From Candidatus Eiseniibacteriota bacterium (lineage in GTDB: Bacteria; Eisenbacteria; RBG-16-71-46; CAIMUX01), in assembly GCA_029569475.1 (NCBI GenBank), contig JAKQSZ010000016.1, positions 1 through 50,928 on the forward strand: 50,928 bases of DNA, read 5' to 3'. The notes beneath the pieces are model-generated. The model was not told the origin of the DNA. It did no database searches and worked only from the letters and a program-made list of their open reading frames with translations. Every line of letters starts with the position of its first letter. Within the stretch, counting starts at the first letter, position 1. Positions 8,477 to 17,407 of the stretch are shown piece by piece. Both the position numbers and the translations under genes were made by a program.

Positions 8477-9927
8477 GCCCGAACCCGGTAGCCCGGCGCG
8501 ATCGAAACGATCGACGGCCAGAATCCTTCGAACGGAGTGATGTGGACGCGGGAGTAAGAGCCGGAAGGGGCCGGTGGCGCTGGCGGCGCCGATCGATGCA
8601 TCTTCTGGCGCCGTTTCTGCGACAGGGGCGGGCGTTCGGTCCGATCGATGCGGGAGCGTTCCGCCGCATCCTGATCATCCGGCCGCAGCGGATCGGCGAT
8701 CTGGTGATCACGCTCCCGACGGTGGATGCCCTGCGCCGGGCGGCGCCTCAGGCCGAGATCGACCTCGTCGTGGGCGCCGGTAGCCGGGGGATCGTTCAGG
8801 ACGATCCCCGGTTCGCGCGTACCGCGGTCTTCCGGCCGGGCGGACTCTGGCCCTTGTTTCACGCGTTGCGCGGCCGCCGCTACGATTGTGTCCTCGACCT
8901 GATCGATGGCGACTCGGCGACCGGCCTCCTGCTCTCCCAGCACTTCGGAAGGGGGGGCGCGCTGCGCATCGGCGAAGCGAAGAACACCCATGCACCCTAC
9001 TACGACGCGGTCAGCCCGCCGCTGGGCCCGCCGCGGGGACACGCGATCGAACGCAGTCTGGCCACGCTCGAGCCGCTAGGCATCGACCTGGCCACGGTCG
9101 ACCGTCACGCGCCTCCCTTCGTCTCGAGAGAGAACGCCGCCCTGGCGGATCGCTTTCTGGGCGGAGCGGAAGGGGCAGTGCCGGAATGGATGCGGATTGG
9201 CGTCAACCTGTCTGCCGGCAAAGAGAGTCGCCAGTGGCCCGCCGAGCAGGCCCTGGAGGCGATCCGGCAGATGCTCGAGGACCTGCCGCCTCCGGCAGCG
9301 CCATCGGGGATGTCGCCCACGCAGGCGCCATCGCAATCGCCGGTCCTGGCGGCCGGCGCAGTTGGCCACCCCAGCCCAGGTGCCGGCGGAGCCCACGCGA
9401 GGTCCGCGATCGAACTTGTGATCATCACCGCCCCGGAGGACCGGCCGCGGGGGGAGTGGCTGCTCGCCGAGCTGATGGCGCAGGGTCTGGTGGGTCGAAA
9501 TGGATTCACCGGACAGGGTCAGGGAATCCACCGTAATCCACCGGGTGACAAGGAGGGTGCACGTGGCTGGTCCGGCGATGCGTTCCCCGGCGCCGATCCT
9601 CGCGCGTCATGGAGCGAGCCGGGGGGCGGGGCCACGGTCCGGCTGGTTCCTCCAGGTCTCTCCATTCTCGCCATCTCGGCGATCGTCGCCCGGCTGTCGC
9701 TCTTGATCTCTCCCGACACCTCCCTGGTGCACATCGCCCGTTCGGCGAACGTGCCGGTAGTTGGTTTGTATCCGACGGCGAAATGGAACCTCGAGCGATG
9801 GTACCCCTATGGACAGCCCGACGGCCTCGGCGTAGTGGTGGCGCCTTCAGGCGGGTTGATTGCGGACATTCTGCCGGAGACGGTGGTTCAGGCGGTGCGG
9901 GCCTTGCTCTCTTGCCGGAGTAGTTGA
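8473..9927 (+). CDS. Family 9 glycosyltransferase, ADP-heptose:LPS heptosyltransferase-like
   Basis: A 484-residue cytoplasmic transferase for LPS inner-core heptoses. The N-terminal Rossmann domain shows RILIIRPQRIGDLVITLPTV and the C-terminal domain shows LLISPDTSLVHIARSANVPVVGLYP, both hallmarks of GT9. It is longer than the usual ~350 residues because of an Arg-rich 45-residue leader and two low-complexity inserts. The inserts lie at about 276-316 (Pro/Ala/Ser-rich) and 345-385 (Gly/Arg-rich), between strands of the C-terminal domain. The GTG at 8473 overlaps the msbA stop (GTGA). An ATG at 8596 (MHLLAPFLRQGR) would fit the family length better, so the start is uncertain. Which heptose it adds is unknown. 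Confidence 0.82.
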   Translation: MSPNPVARRDRNDRRPESFERSDVDAGVRAGRGRWRWRRRSMHLLAPFLRQGRAFGPIDAGAFRRILIIRPQRIGDLVITLPTVDALRRAAPQAEIDLVVGAGSRGIVQDDPRFARTAVFRPGGLWPLFHALRGRRYDCVLDLIDGDSATGLLLSQHFGRGGALRIGEAKNTHAPYYDAVSPPLGPPRGHAIERSLATLEPLGIDLATVDRHAPPFVSRENAALADRFLGGAEGAVPEWMRIGVNLSAGKESRQWPAEQALEAIRQMLEDLPPPAAPSGMSPTQAPSQSPVLAAGAVGHPSPGAGGAHARSAIELVIITAPEDRPRGEWLLAELMAQGLVGRNGFTGQGQGIHRNPPGDKEGARGWSGDAFPGADPRASWSEPGGGATVRLVPPGLSILAISAIVARLSLLISPDTSLVHIARSANVPVVGLYPTAKWNLERWYPYGQPDGLGVVVAPSGGLIADILPETVVQAVRALLSCRSS

Positions 9928-9959
9928 TCTTGTCCAGGTTACCCGGCGTTCCTCACGAG

Positions 9960-9983
9960 GCGGCCGCTGTCGGCAGCTGCCGC
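9960..9983. terminator. Hairpin between convergent genes, possible bidirectional terminator
   Basis: GCGGC (9960-9964) pairs with GCCGC (9979-9983) and GCTG (9966-9969) with CAGC (9974-9977). There is one C/T mismatch and a TCGG tetraloop. It lies in the 87-bp gap between the GT9 gene and the convergent kinase gene. There is no U-tract, so termination is an inference from position. Confidence 0.4.
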
Positions 9984-10014
9984 GAAACAGCGCGATCGGG
10001 GCCATGCCGCCGGA

Positions 10015-12810
10015 TCAGCGGCGTTCCGGCGCCGGCGCCGCCGGGCGGGTGGCATCCGTCGGGCGGTGCCATCGGTCATAGAGGGCGGCGAGATACGCGG
10101 CCGCCTCCTTCGTGCGCTCGTGCTCCGTTCCGAAGTTCCTGGTGATCGCATCCTGGGCCGCCAGCAGCGCCCTCTCCGCCTGCGCGTAGCGCCCGAGCTC
10201 GGACAGCATCCGACCGTAGGTTGCCTCGATGACTCCCAGGTGGGGATGTCCCGCGGGAAGGGCACGGCGGCCGGACTCCAGCGCCGCGGTAAGGGGCGCC
10301 TCGGCTTCACGCGCCCGCCCGGCGTCCAGCAACGTCTTCCCAAGGTTGTGGCGCGCCGCGATTGTGGTGGGGTGCTCCGACGGATATACCTGCCCGCAGA
10401 TCCCGATCGCTTCACGGAAGGCCGCCTCGGCTTCGTCGTAGCGCTTCATCAGACGGCAGGTGGAGCCGATGTTGTTGAGGGCGACGGCAATCTGGCTGTG
10501 GGTCTCCCCGAGCAGACGGCGCTCGATCGCCAGCGCCTCCCGGCGCAGCCGCAGGGCCTCTTCAAATGCCCCTCGTCGCTGGAGGGCCGTGGCCAGGCTT
10601 CCCATGGCGCTGGTGACCTCGGCGTGGTCGGGACCGAAGGTCAGGGTCAGAAGGGAGAGGCACTCCCGCAGGCCTCGCTCCGCCTCCTCGTGACGGCCCT
10701 GCTCGTCCCACACGGCGGCGAGATTCCCCAGGTGCATGGCCACCCACGGGTGCTCGGGTCCCAGGATCTCGCGGTCGATCGCGAGCGCCCCGGCGAAGAG
10801 GCTCTCCGCGCCCGCCAGATTCCCCTTGGTCTTGAGGGTAAGAGCGAGCCGGCCTGACGCGGAGGAGATGTCGTGATGAGGGACGGCGTGAGCTGCCCGG
10901 ATCCGGCCCAGGGCCTCGCGGCCAAGAGCCTCCGCCTCGTCCAGACGGCCGATCCTTCGCCGGACGTCTCCGAGCTCAAGGAGAGCGCGGCCCAGATCCA
11001 TCCGGACTTCCTCCAACGGGGCCGTCCGGCGGCTTCCCCTCGCGGCCTCGTCTTGCCGGAGGAGCCTGACGCTCAAGGTCAGGAGCGAGTCGGATTCGGC
11101 GTAGCGCGAGAGGTTCGCGAGATTCCCACCTCGCGCTGCGAGAAAACGGCTTCGCAACGCCAGATCGCCAGGCAACGCGTCGACCATCGGCGCGATGCGC
11201 TCAAGGCGCTCTTCGGCTTCCGCGTAGCGGCTGCGCAGCGTCTCCACGCGGGCGAGTTCGATCTCGGCCTCCAGCACTGCCGCGGGCACGTGATTCCCGC
11301 GCGCGTCGGGTGCCACGGCGTGCAGCGCGGTCGCGCGGCGAAGCTCCCGCTCCGCTTCTTCGTACAGGCCGAGTCCGGAATAGGTCATGCCGAGCGTGGT
11401 ACGGATTCCGGCCTCGAACTCCGGCCGGTCAAACGCGGTTGCGTCCAACTCGGCCGCGGCGCGGTCGATCACCTCGCGCACGGTGATCGCACGCGCCTTC
11501 GGGTTGTGGTCGGGATTGCCCGCGTGCAGCATCCGCCGCACGAAGTCATTGACCCGCAGCGCGGTCTCCGCCTCGATCCGCGCCACCGCTTCGGCGCGCC
11601 GTGCCCGCACTGCCTGCCAACCCGTGGTGACGACCCCCGCCAGAAGCACGGCGAGCGCCGCCGACACCCCCAGGACGGGTGCACGATGCCGTCGGAGGAA
11701 CTTGCGCGCGCGGTAGGTCCGGCTCGGGGGGCTCGCCATGACGGGTTCGTCTCGCAGGTGGCGCTCGATGTCATCGGCCAGCGCCGCCGCCGACGGGTAG
11801 CGTTGGCCGCGATCTTTGGCCAGAGCCTTGGAGACGATCCAATCCAGATCGCCGCGCAGCGCGGGCGTCCCGGCCGCCCGGCTCGGGGGAAGCGGTTCCT
11901 CGAACTGAATAATGCGGGCCATCTCAAGCACGCCCCCCGCGCGCAGACGCCCCACGTCGAATGGGAGCCGGCCGGTGAGGAGCCGGTAGAGGACGACCCC
12001 GAGCGAGTACACGTCCGTCCGGGTGTCCACGTCCCGCCCACCGGAAAGCGCCTGCTCGGGGCTCATGAACTCCGGTGTGCCCAACAGCTCGCTCGCGGTG
12101 GTTTGCAGCGTTCCGCCGGCCAGCGCTCCTGCCGCGGCCTTCGCGATTCCAAAGTCGATCACCTTCGGAGCCGGCTGGCCGTCCGACTCGATCACGAGGA
12201 TATTGGAGGGTTTCAGATCGCGGTGGATGATCCCCTTCTGGTGGGCATGCTCGATGGCCCGGCAGGTCATCACCACCAGCGCAAGCCGCTCGCGGGCGGA
12301 GAGCGCCCGGCGTTCGACGTACTGCGTGACCGGCTCCCCGGAAACCAGCTCCATCACGAAGTAGGGCCGGCCGCCTTCGGTCTGGCCGGCATCAAAGACC
12401 TTCGCGATCCCGGGGTGATCCATGAGCTCGAGAGCCTGGCGTTCCGCGTCGAAACGTGCGAGGACAGCGCGCGTGTCCAGCCCTGCCTTCAGGATCTTGA
12501 CCGCGACCTGTCGCCGCACCGGTTCGTCCTGCTCGGCCCGGAATACCTGGCCGAACCCGCCTTCTCCGAGCCTCCCCACCACACGGTACCGGCCGATGGT
12601 CACGGGCTCGTCATCCAGCTCCAGCAGGCGCGTCAGGGGCTGTGGCGTCACACCGCCGCCACCGCTGCGCCTGAGAAGGTCTTCAACCTGCGCGCGCAGG
12701 CCGCGGTCCCCCGCGCAATGGCGGTCGAGGTAGCGCTCGCGCTCCTCGTCCGCGAGATCGGCACAGGCCTGGAACAGCTCTTCCAGACGCCGGTGGAAGG
12801 AGACATCCAT
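10015..12810 (-). CDS. Transmembrane Ser/Thr protein kinase with C-terminal TPR repeats
   Basis: A 931-residue PknB-type kinase. A short N-terminal helical region (1-65) precedes the kinase domain at about 73-350: glycine loop GEGGFGQVF, Lys105 in QVAVKILK, catalytic Asp198 in HRDLKPSN, DFG at 219-221 and GTPEFMSPEQA. One membrane helix lies at about 378-400. About 500 residues of tetratricopeptide repeats follow; several read as the 42-residue kinesin-light-chain type (for example AIALNNIGSTCRLMKRYDEA). The start is ATG 12808-12810 (MDVSFHRR); an upstream in-frame extension to 12999 only translates the sigma gene in another frame. The gene begins 7 bp after the sigma factor stop, so the two are one operon. 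The probable substrate is that sigma factor; the TPR part may sense a partner. Confidence 0.93.
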   Translation of the reverse strand: MDVSFHRRLEELFQACADLADEERERYLDRHCAGDRGLRAQVEDLLRRSGGGGVTPQPLTRLLELDDEPVTIGRYRVVGRLGEGGFGQVFRAEQDEPVRRQVAVKILKAGLDTRAVLARFDAERQALELMDHPGIAKVFDAGQTEGGRPYFVMELVSGEPVTQYVERRALSARERLALVVMTCRAIEHAHQKGIIHRDLKPSNILVIESDGQPAPKVIDFGIAKAAAGALAGGTLQTTASELLGTPEFMSPEQALSGGRDVDTRTDVYSLGVVLYRLLTGRLPFDVGRLRAGGVLEMARIIQFEEPLPPSRAAGTPALRGDLDWIVSKALAKDRGQRYPSAAALADDIERHLRDEPVMASPPSRTYRARKFLRRHRAPVLGVSAALAVLLAGVVTTGWQAVRARRAEAVARIEAETALRVNDFVRRMLHAGNPDHNPKARAITVREVIDRAAAELDATAFDRPEFEAGIRTTLGMTYSGLGLYEEAERELRRATALHAVAPDARGNHVPAAVLEAEIELARVETLRSRYAEAEERLERIAPMVDALPGDLALRSRFLAARGGNLANLSRYAESDSLLTLSVRLLRQDEAARGSRRTAPLEEVRMDLGRALLELGDVRRRIGRLDEAEALGREALGRIRAAHAVPHHDISSASGRLALTLKTKGNLAGAESLFAGALAIDREILGPEHPWVAMHLGNLAAVWDEQGRHEEAERGLRECLSLLTLTFGPDHAEVTSAMGSLATALQRRGAFEEALRLRREALAIERRLLGETHSQIAVALNNIGSTCRLMKRYDEAEAAFREAIGICGQVYPSEHPTTIAARHNLGKTLLDAGRAREAEAPLTAALESGRRALPAGHPHLGVIEATYGRMLSELGRYAQAERALLAAQDAITRNFGTEHERTKEAAAYLAALYDRWHRPTDATRPAAPAPERR

Positions 12811-12817
12811 CCGCGGC

Positions 12818-13423
12818 CTACGTCGATCCCAGCTCCCGCTGGAGCCATACCTTGAGAAAGCGCCACTTGCGCTCCACCGTGCGCAGCGGAACGCCGACCG
12901 CATCCGCGATCTCCGGCATCGACAGGCCCGCGTAGGCGCGAAGCAGAACGAGCCGGTGGCCGTCGGCGTCCACGCCCTCGAGCCTGGCCAGCACGGCATC
13001 GAGCGCGATCACCTCTTCAGGCGTGGCCTCAAGACCCCAGGCCGGGGCCGCTCGCGCCTCTGCCTCGACCTGTTCCCATGGCACCCGGACGTCTCTTCCG
13101 CCCCGCTTGAGGCTGACCCGGCGCCGCGCCTCCTCGACGACGATGTCGCGCATGGCGCGGGCGGCGGTGAAGTAGAAGTGGCCGAGGCTGTCCCACCCCC
13201 GTTCGTTTCTCGGCAGGACGCGGAGATAGGCCTCGTGAACAAGCGCGGTGGTCTGAAGCGTATGGCCGTGGCGGCGGCCGGAGAGTCTCGCCGAGGCAAT
13301 ACGCCGGAGTTCCTGATAGACGACGGGGAAGAGGTCGCGACCCGCGGCCACATCTCCGTGCGCCGCCCGGTTGAGCTGCCGGGTGGTTTCACCTGGGTTC
13401 TTCGGCACGTTGTCGTGCTCCAT
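12818..13423 (-). CDS. ECF sigma factor (TIGR02999 / ECF43-like) linked to a Ser/Thr kinase
   Basis: A 201-residue RNA polymerase sigma factor. Region 2 lies at about 20-105 (DLFPVVYQELRRIA; LQTTALVHEAYLRV; FYFTAARAMRDIVVEEARR). Region 4 lies at about 145-195 with a helix-turn-helix (EIADAVGVPLRTVERKWRFL). At the region 2.2 position where most ECF factors have acidic residues (DAED-type, contacting core polymerase), this one has Gln57-Thr58-Thr59. This is the signature of the group in which a threonine is phosphorylated by a partner kinase, as in the Vibrio EcfP/PknT pair. The ATG at 13421-13423 was chosen because sigma homology starts soon after; the open frame upstream of it is not conserved. 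No anti-sigma gene is adjacent, and the kinase takes that place. Confidence 0.9.
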   Translation of the reverse strand: MEHDNVPKNPGETTRQLNRAAHGDVAAGRDLFPVVYQELRRIASARLSGRRHGHTLQTTALVHEAYLRVLPRNERGWDSLGHFYFTAARAMRDIVVEEARRRVSLKRGGRDVRVPWEQVEAEARAAPAWGLEATPEEVIALDAVLARLEGVDADGHRLVLLRAYAGLSMPEIADAVGVPLRTVERKWRFLKVWLQRELGST

Positions 13424-13915
13424 CTCGGATGCCTGCGCCCGATCGCTTGGAAAACTGCAAATGGTAACACAATCCCGACGGAATCGCGGGGTGCGGACAC
13501 CGCTACGGGAAGGCCGGCGTCCACTCCGCCGGGCGCAGGAGCCGCCGACGGCATCGCCGGCCAGCCCCATCACGCATCGAGCCTCGGCCGGGTGGTCTGC
13601 CACTACGGAGAGCGCGCAGGTATCAGCAATGGTGTGCGGGATCGAAGGAACCCGGCCGCGCTGCGACTTGTGACTGCTGTGATCATCGCCACAGGTCATG
13701 GGACCGCCACCCTCGATCCATCGATGAGTGGATGAGGTTCAGGGACGTACGCAACCTCGGTGCTCTCCAGCTTTCTTGGCGGGCCGGACGTCCGTTTTGC
13801 GGCTGTAGCAGCGAAACAGAACCGGACCACGCAGTCGGCCACGCAGTCGACCACGCAGTCGACCGCGCAGCCGGCCCATTCACCCAGCCGGCGCAACCGG
13901 CTCACGGAGGCGACC
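13424..13915. other. Divergent intergenic region between sigma factor and BNR-repeat genes
   Basis: A 492-bp gap that should hold promoters for both directions. On the minus strand, TGTTACCAT (about 13466-13474) resembles an extended -10 about 45 bases before the sigma ATG, with no clear -35; this is weak. The plus-strand side holds the 12-bp repeats at 13828-13875. No gene was found. Confidence 0.55.
13828..13875. repeat. Four tandem 12-bp repeats
   Basis: CACGCAGTCGGC, CACGCAGTCGAC twice and a diverged CGCGCAGCCGGC run end to end, about 30 bp before the ribosome site of the downstream gene. They sit in its probable 5' leader. Confidence 0.85.
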
Positions 13916-16060
13916 ATGAAGGCGACCCATTGGATGCTGTTCTGGGCGGCGCTCGCCGTCCCTTCGATCGCCTGGACCGAAAACTGGGAACCGATCGGGC
14001 CGAACGGAGGATGGAACACGGACAAGTGTCTGGACCGGGAAGAAAGGATCCTGGCCACCGCCGCACGCGCGGGTATCTACCGCTCCTCCGCCGCGGACGA
14101 GCCGTGGCACTGGGAGCAGATCTATACCGGCCCGGCGATTGATCCGCGCAGCATCGCCGCCAACGATGCCGGTCATATCTTTGTGGGCACCGACGGGAGC
14201 AACGGTACCGGGTTCGTGCGCTCCACCGATGACGGAGTGGCCTGGGAGGTTGTGAACAACAGCTTGTCCTCGAGGGTCGTGACAGACCTCCTGGTCGCCA
14301 TGGACCAGAGCCTCTGGGCCTGCACAGCCGGCTTCGGCCTCTATCGTTCCACCAACAACGGCACCACCTTCACCCAGGTCGGCGCCCTGCCGGCTTCGTA
14401 TCCGTCGTTCATAAGGCAGAGCGCCGGCGGGCACCTCTTCGTCGGGGCGCAACACACCCAGACGAATCTCTATCGTTCCACGGACGATGGAGCCACGTGG
14501 CACTCACGGGACACGGGCATCAACTCCGACGTTTTGGACCTGTGCTTCGGTGATCCCGAGGGCGCGTCGTGGTACGCCGTCGACGGCTCGAAGGTCTATC
14601 GGACGACGAACGAGGGCGCCAGCTGGACGGATATGGGTGCGCCCGCGACACCCGGTTACATCAGCGTCGCGACGATGGCGAACGTCGTCTATGTCGCGCA
14701 CTTCGCCGAAGTCTTTGCCGGGGGAAAGGTTCTCCGGTCGAGCGACGGCGGCGCGACCTGGCCGGAGGACAGCGGACTGCCCGGGCAGCCACTGGGGAGA
14801 TTCCTTTGCACGCCCGGCTGGCTCTATCTGTCCGTTCTTGGGCCGGGGCCCTACCGGCGAAGTGAGAACGGCGAAGGCTGGGAGCAGAAAGCTTGCGGCA
14901 TGTTCAACACGTTCGTCACGGCGGTCGTCGCCGACGAGGACGCCGGGAGGATCTACGCGGTCCTGCAGCAGACCGGCATCCATGAGTCCTCCGATGGCGG
15001 CGTCACCTGGCAGGCCGCGGGTACCGGCATTCCCGTTCACGAGCACATCTACTCCATGGTTATCTCTTCCGACGGCTTGAGATATGCGTCGGGCGCCTAC
15101 GGGGGGATCTATGTGTCGGTCCCGGGCGGCGCGTGGGATCCGGTTTTTCAACTGCCTGCGACCGCCCTGGGTTCCAACGACCAGGGGCACGTCTATGCTG
15201 GATACGGGAACCGGATCTACCGCACGACCAACCAGGGAGTGGACTGGGCGCAGGTTGCACAGCTTCCGGCGGTCCAGGGTATCGCCGACCTGGCCTGCGT
15301 GGGCAACGATGTCTATGCCGCCACCGGGGTCGGGCAATCCGGCAGCAGGGGCGTGTTCCGGTCGACGAACGACGGCGGCACGTGGGCGGAGTTCAACGAT
15401 GGCCTGACAGTTCTCAATGTGACGAGCATTGGGGTGGACCCTGACCAGGGCGAGTGCCGGATCACCGCCGGCACGGGCGGAGGCGCTTTTGACCTCCAAG
15501 GCTCCGTCTGGGTCTTCAACTCCAGCTATGGGGAAGACCCGGTCAAGCGCGTCCGCAAGGGGATGGACTTCAAGGCCCTGATCTCGGAGTCCCGCCTGAG
15601 CAGCTCGGAAGAGCCGTGCTTCTGGGAAGACTTCACGGGGCCCGCGAGATACAACGCCGACTTCGGAACGTTCCGGCTGGGGTCCGGTCGCACCGGCGGC
15701 GAGCCGCAGATTGTCCAGGTTCTCGGAACCCTCGGCTATGGGCTCTGGCGAGCCGCGGCGGCGCCCCCCAGTGCCGTCGTCGCCGCGCTACCCCGGGCGG
15801 ACATCGTCCTCAGGAGCGCCAGCGACAACCCCTCGGGGACGGGCGCGACGCTCGAGTACGGCCTGACGCGGCCGGGAATGGTGCGGCTCCGTGTGTTCGA
15901 CGCCTCGGGGCGGGAGGTGGCTTCACTTGTCGAAGGCTGGAGAAACACCGGCAACCACCGGGTGCGCTGGGACGCGGCCGGACACGCGAGCGGCGTGTAC
16001 TTCGCCCGGCTGGCCACCGGGCTGGAGGTCCGGACGCGGACCGTCGTTTTGGTGCGCTGA
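13916..16060 (+). CDS. Secreted BNR/sialidase-type beta-propeller protein with C-terminal FlgD-Ig-like module
   Basis: A 714-residue exported protein. The signal peptide is MKATHWMLFWAALAVPSIA. Residues 20-600 carry many bacterial-neuraminidase-like repeats of the form STDDGATW, STNNGTTF, SSDGGVTW and STNDGGTW, typical of WD40/YVTN/BNR propellers (Ycf48/sortilin-like). Such propellers bind glycans or proteins; enzymatic sialidase residues are not evident, so it is probably a binding or structural protein. The last 85 residues form the sorting module (RLRVFDASGREVASL, VRWDAAGHASGVYFARL, final Arg). The start is ATG 13916 with ACGGAGG 5 bases upstream; an upstream in-frame ATG at 13760 would translate the 12-bp repeats. 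Confidence 0.88.
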   Translation: MKATHWMLFWAALAVPSIAWTENWEPIGPNGGWNTDKCLDREERILATAARAGIYRSSAADEPWHWEQIYTGPAIDPRSIAANDAGHIFVGTDGSNGTGFVRSTDDGVAWEVVNNSLSSRVVTDLLVAMDQSLWACTAGFGLYRSTNNGTTFTQVGALPASYPSFIRQSAGGHLFVGAQHTQTNLYRSTDDGATWHSRDTGINSDVLDLCFGDPEGASWYAVDGSKVYRTTNEGASWTDMGAPATPGYISVATMANVVYVAHFAEVFAGGKVLRSSDGGATWPEDSGLPGQPLGRFLCTPGWLYLSVLGPGPYRRSENGEGWEQKACGMFNTFVTAVVADEDAGRIYAVLQQTGIHESSDGGVTWQAAGTGIPVHEHIYSMVISSDGLRYASGAYGGIYVSVPGGAWDPVFQLPATALGSNDQGHVYAGYGNRIYRTTNQGVDWAQVAQLPAVQGIADLACVGNDVYAATGVGQSGSRGVFRSTNDGGTWAEFNDGLTVLNVTSIGVDPDQGECRITAGTGGGAFDLQGSVWVFNSSYGEDPVKRVRKGMDFKALISESRLSSSEEPCFWEDFTGPARYNADFGTFRLGSGRTGGEPQIVQVLGTLGYGLWRAAAAPPSAVVAALPRADIVLRSASDNPSGTGATLEYGLTRPGMVRLRVFDASGREVASLVEGWRNTGNHRVRWDAAGHASGVYFARLATGLEVRTRTVVLVR

Positions 16061-16279
16061 TCACGGCCGTGCGCGCCCGCGGCCGCGCGCGAGGAGGCGT
16101 TGGCTCGGGCGCGCTGCTCTTGAGCTTCAACGGCGAACCAATTCGATGGGATCAAGCCCGTGGAGCGAGTCGCAACTGGCACAAAGGTGTTGAGAGCGTC
16201 GCGGGCCACGCCGGAACATCAAGACTCCGATCTGATACCCAGCCCTATCACCATGTTTGCAGGAAGGGGAGCGGAGTCC

Positions 16280-17407
16280 ATGGAGAAGCGACGCGTGGCG
16301 ACAGGCTCGCCGGCCGGCCGGACGATGAGGCAAGAGCCGGTATGGGCGACGGGATTCGCGGCGGGACGGGAGGCAGGATCGCGGATGGGATGGTTGACAG
16401 GGTTGGCGGCGGGATCGGCCTCGCTTCCACTCCTCCCGCTCTTGTCCCTCCTGCTGGGCGCTCCTCAAGCGATGGCGGAACCGACCGGCGCCGAAAGATC
16501 CGCCGCCGTGCCGGCCGCCCAGGCTTCGACGAGCGGTACGCCGGCGGGACGCCTCTTCTGGGTTCTGCGCCACGCCGAGAAAGGGCAGACGCCCAGCGAC
16601 GATCCCGATCTGACGGAAGCAGGACGGCAGCGAGCGGAGGACCTCGCTCGTCTACTTGGGCAAAGCGGTGTCGAGGTGCTATACGCGACCGACACTCGTC
16701 GGTCCCAGCAGACTCTCGAGCCTCTGGCGGCGCGCCTCGGGCTCGTACCGGACGTGCACCACATCGACGACCCTTACGGGATGGTGCGGAAGGCCCTGGA
16801 TGGAGGAAGCGCGAACGCTGTCCTCGTCGGGCACGTCGATACGGTGATCATGATCGTGGAAGGACTCGGTGCGCGCGTCCACGAGGACTTCGGCGCCGTC
16901 CAGTACGATGATCTGTTTCTCGTCACCGTGCCGCCGACCGGCCCCGCCCGTGTCAGCCGTCTGAAGTATGGGACATCCATGGCGGACGCGACGGCCTCGG
17001 TGAGTCAGGAGGCTGCCATGACTGCGGACTACGATCCATTGCTTGCCGCCAGGCTCGGCGCGGACGAGCGCGGCATGAGAATGTACGTGTTCGTGACCCT
17101 CCTATCGGGTCCGACCAAGGTCGGCAAGGAGGAGGCGCAGAAGATCTTCTCGGGGCACATGTCCAACATGAACCGCCTGGCGGAGGCCGGGAAGCTGGTG
17201 TTGGCCGGCCCGTTCAGCGGAGGAGAACCCAAACGAGGTCTCTGGGTTCTGGCGGTGGACTCCATCGAGGAAGCCGAGGAACTGGTCAAGACCGATCCCG
17301 GTGTGCAGGCTGGAGTCTTCGACTACGAATTGACGAGGTGGTATGGGTCGGCCGCGGTGATGCAGCTCAACGAGATCCATGGCAAGATCCAGAGAGCGAG
17401 CCCGTAG
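16280..17407 (+). CDS. Exported histidine phosphatase (SixA/phosphoglycerate-mutase-like) fused to a YCII domain
   Basis: A two-domain protein of 375 residues. A hydrophobic stretch at about 37-62 ending APQAMA looks like a signal peptide or anchor. The histidine-phosphatase domain (about 91-225) has the RHAEKG motif with nucleophile His98, the usual LTEAGRQRAEDLA helix and a second His185 in VLVGHVDTV. The compact size resembles SixA. Residues about 250-350 form a YCII-related ferredoxin-like domain (MYVFVTLLSG, HMSNMNRLAEAGKLVLAGPF, VDSIEEAEELVKTDPGVQAG). Both domains look intact; the substrate is unknown. I chose ATG 16280, which has GGAG shortly upstream; ATG 16253 or 16385 is also possible. 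This fusion in an exported protein is not one I recognise. Confidence 0.8.
   Translation: MEKRRVATGSPAGRTMRQEPVWATGFAAGREAGSRMGWLTGLAAGSASLPLLPLLSLLLGAPQAMAEPTGAERSAAVPAAQASTSGTPAGRLFWVLRHAEKGQTPSDDPDLTEAGRQRAEDLARLLGQSGVEVLYATDTRRSQQTLEPLAARLGLVPDVHHIDDPYGMVRKALDGGSANAVLVGHVDTVIMIVEGLGARVHEDFGAVQYDDLFLVTVPPTGPARVSRLKYGTSMADATASVSQEAAMTADYDPLLAARLGADERGMRMYVFVTLLSGPTKVGKEEAQKIFSGHMSNMNRLAEAGKLVLAGPFSGGEPKRGLWVLAVDSIEEAEELVKTDPGVQAGVFDYELTRWYGSAAVMQLNEIHGKIQRASP

Noticed and set aside
10873..12855. Plus-strand open frame of 660 codons opposite the Ser/Thr kinase
   Set aside because: It mirrors the kinase in the antisense frame, carries no motif and has no ribosome site.
16071..16090. GCGCGC...GCGCGC stem after the BNR-repeat gene as a terminator
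   Set aside because: It is only alternating G and C with a self-complementary loop in a GC-rich stretch. It has no U-tract and was not distinct enough to call.
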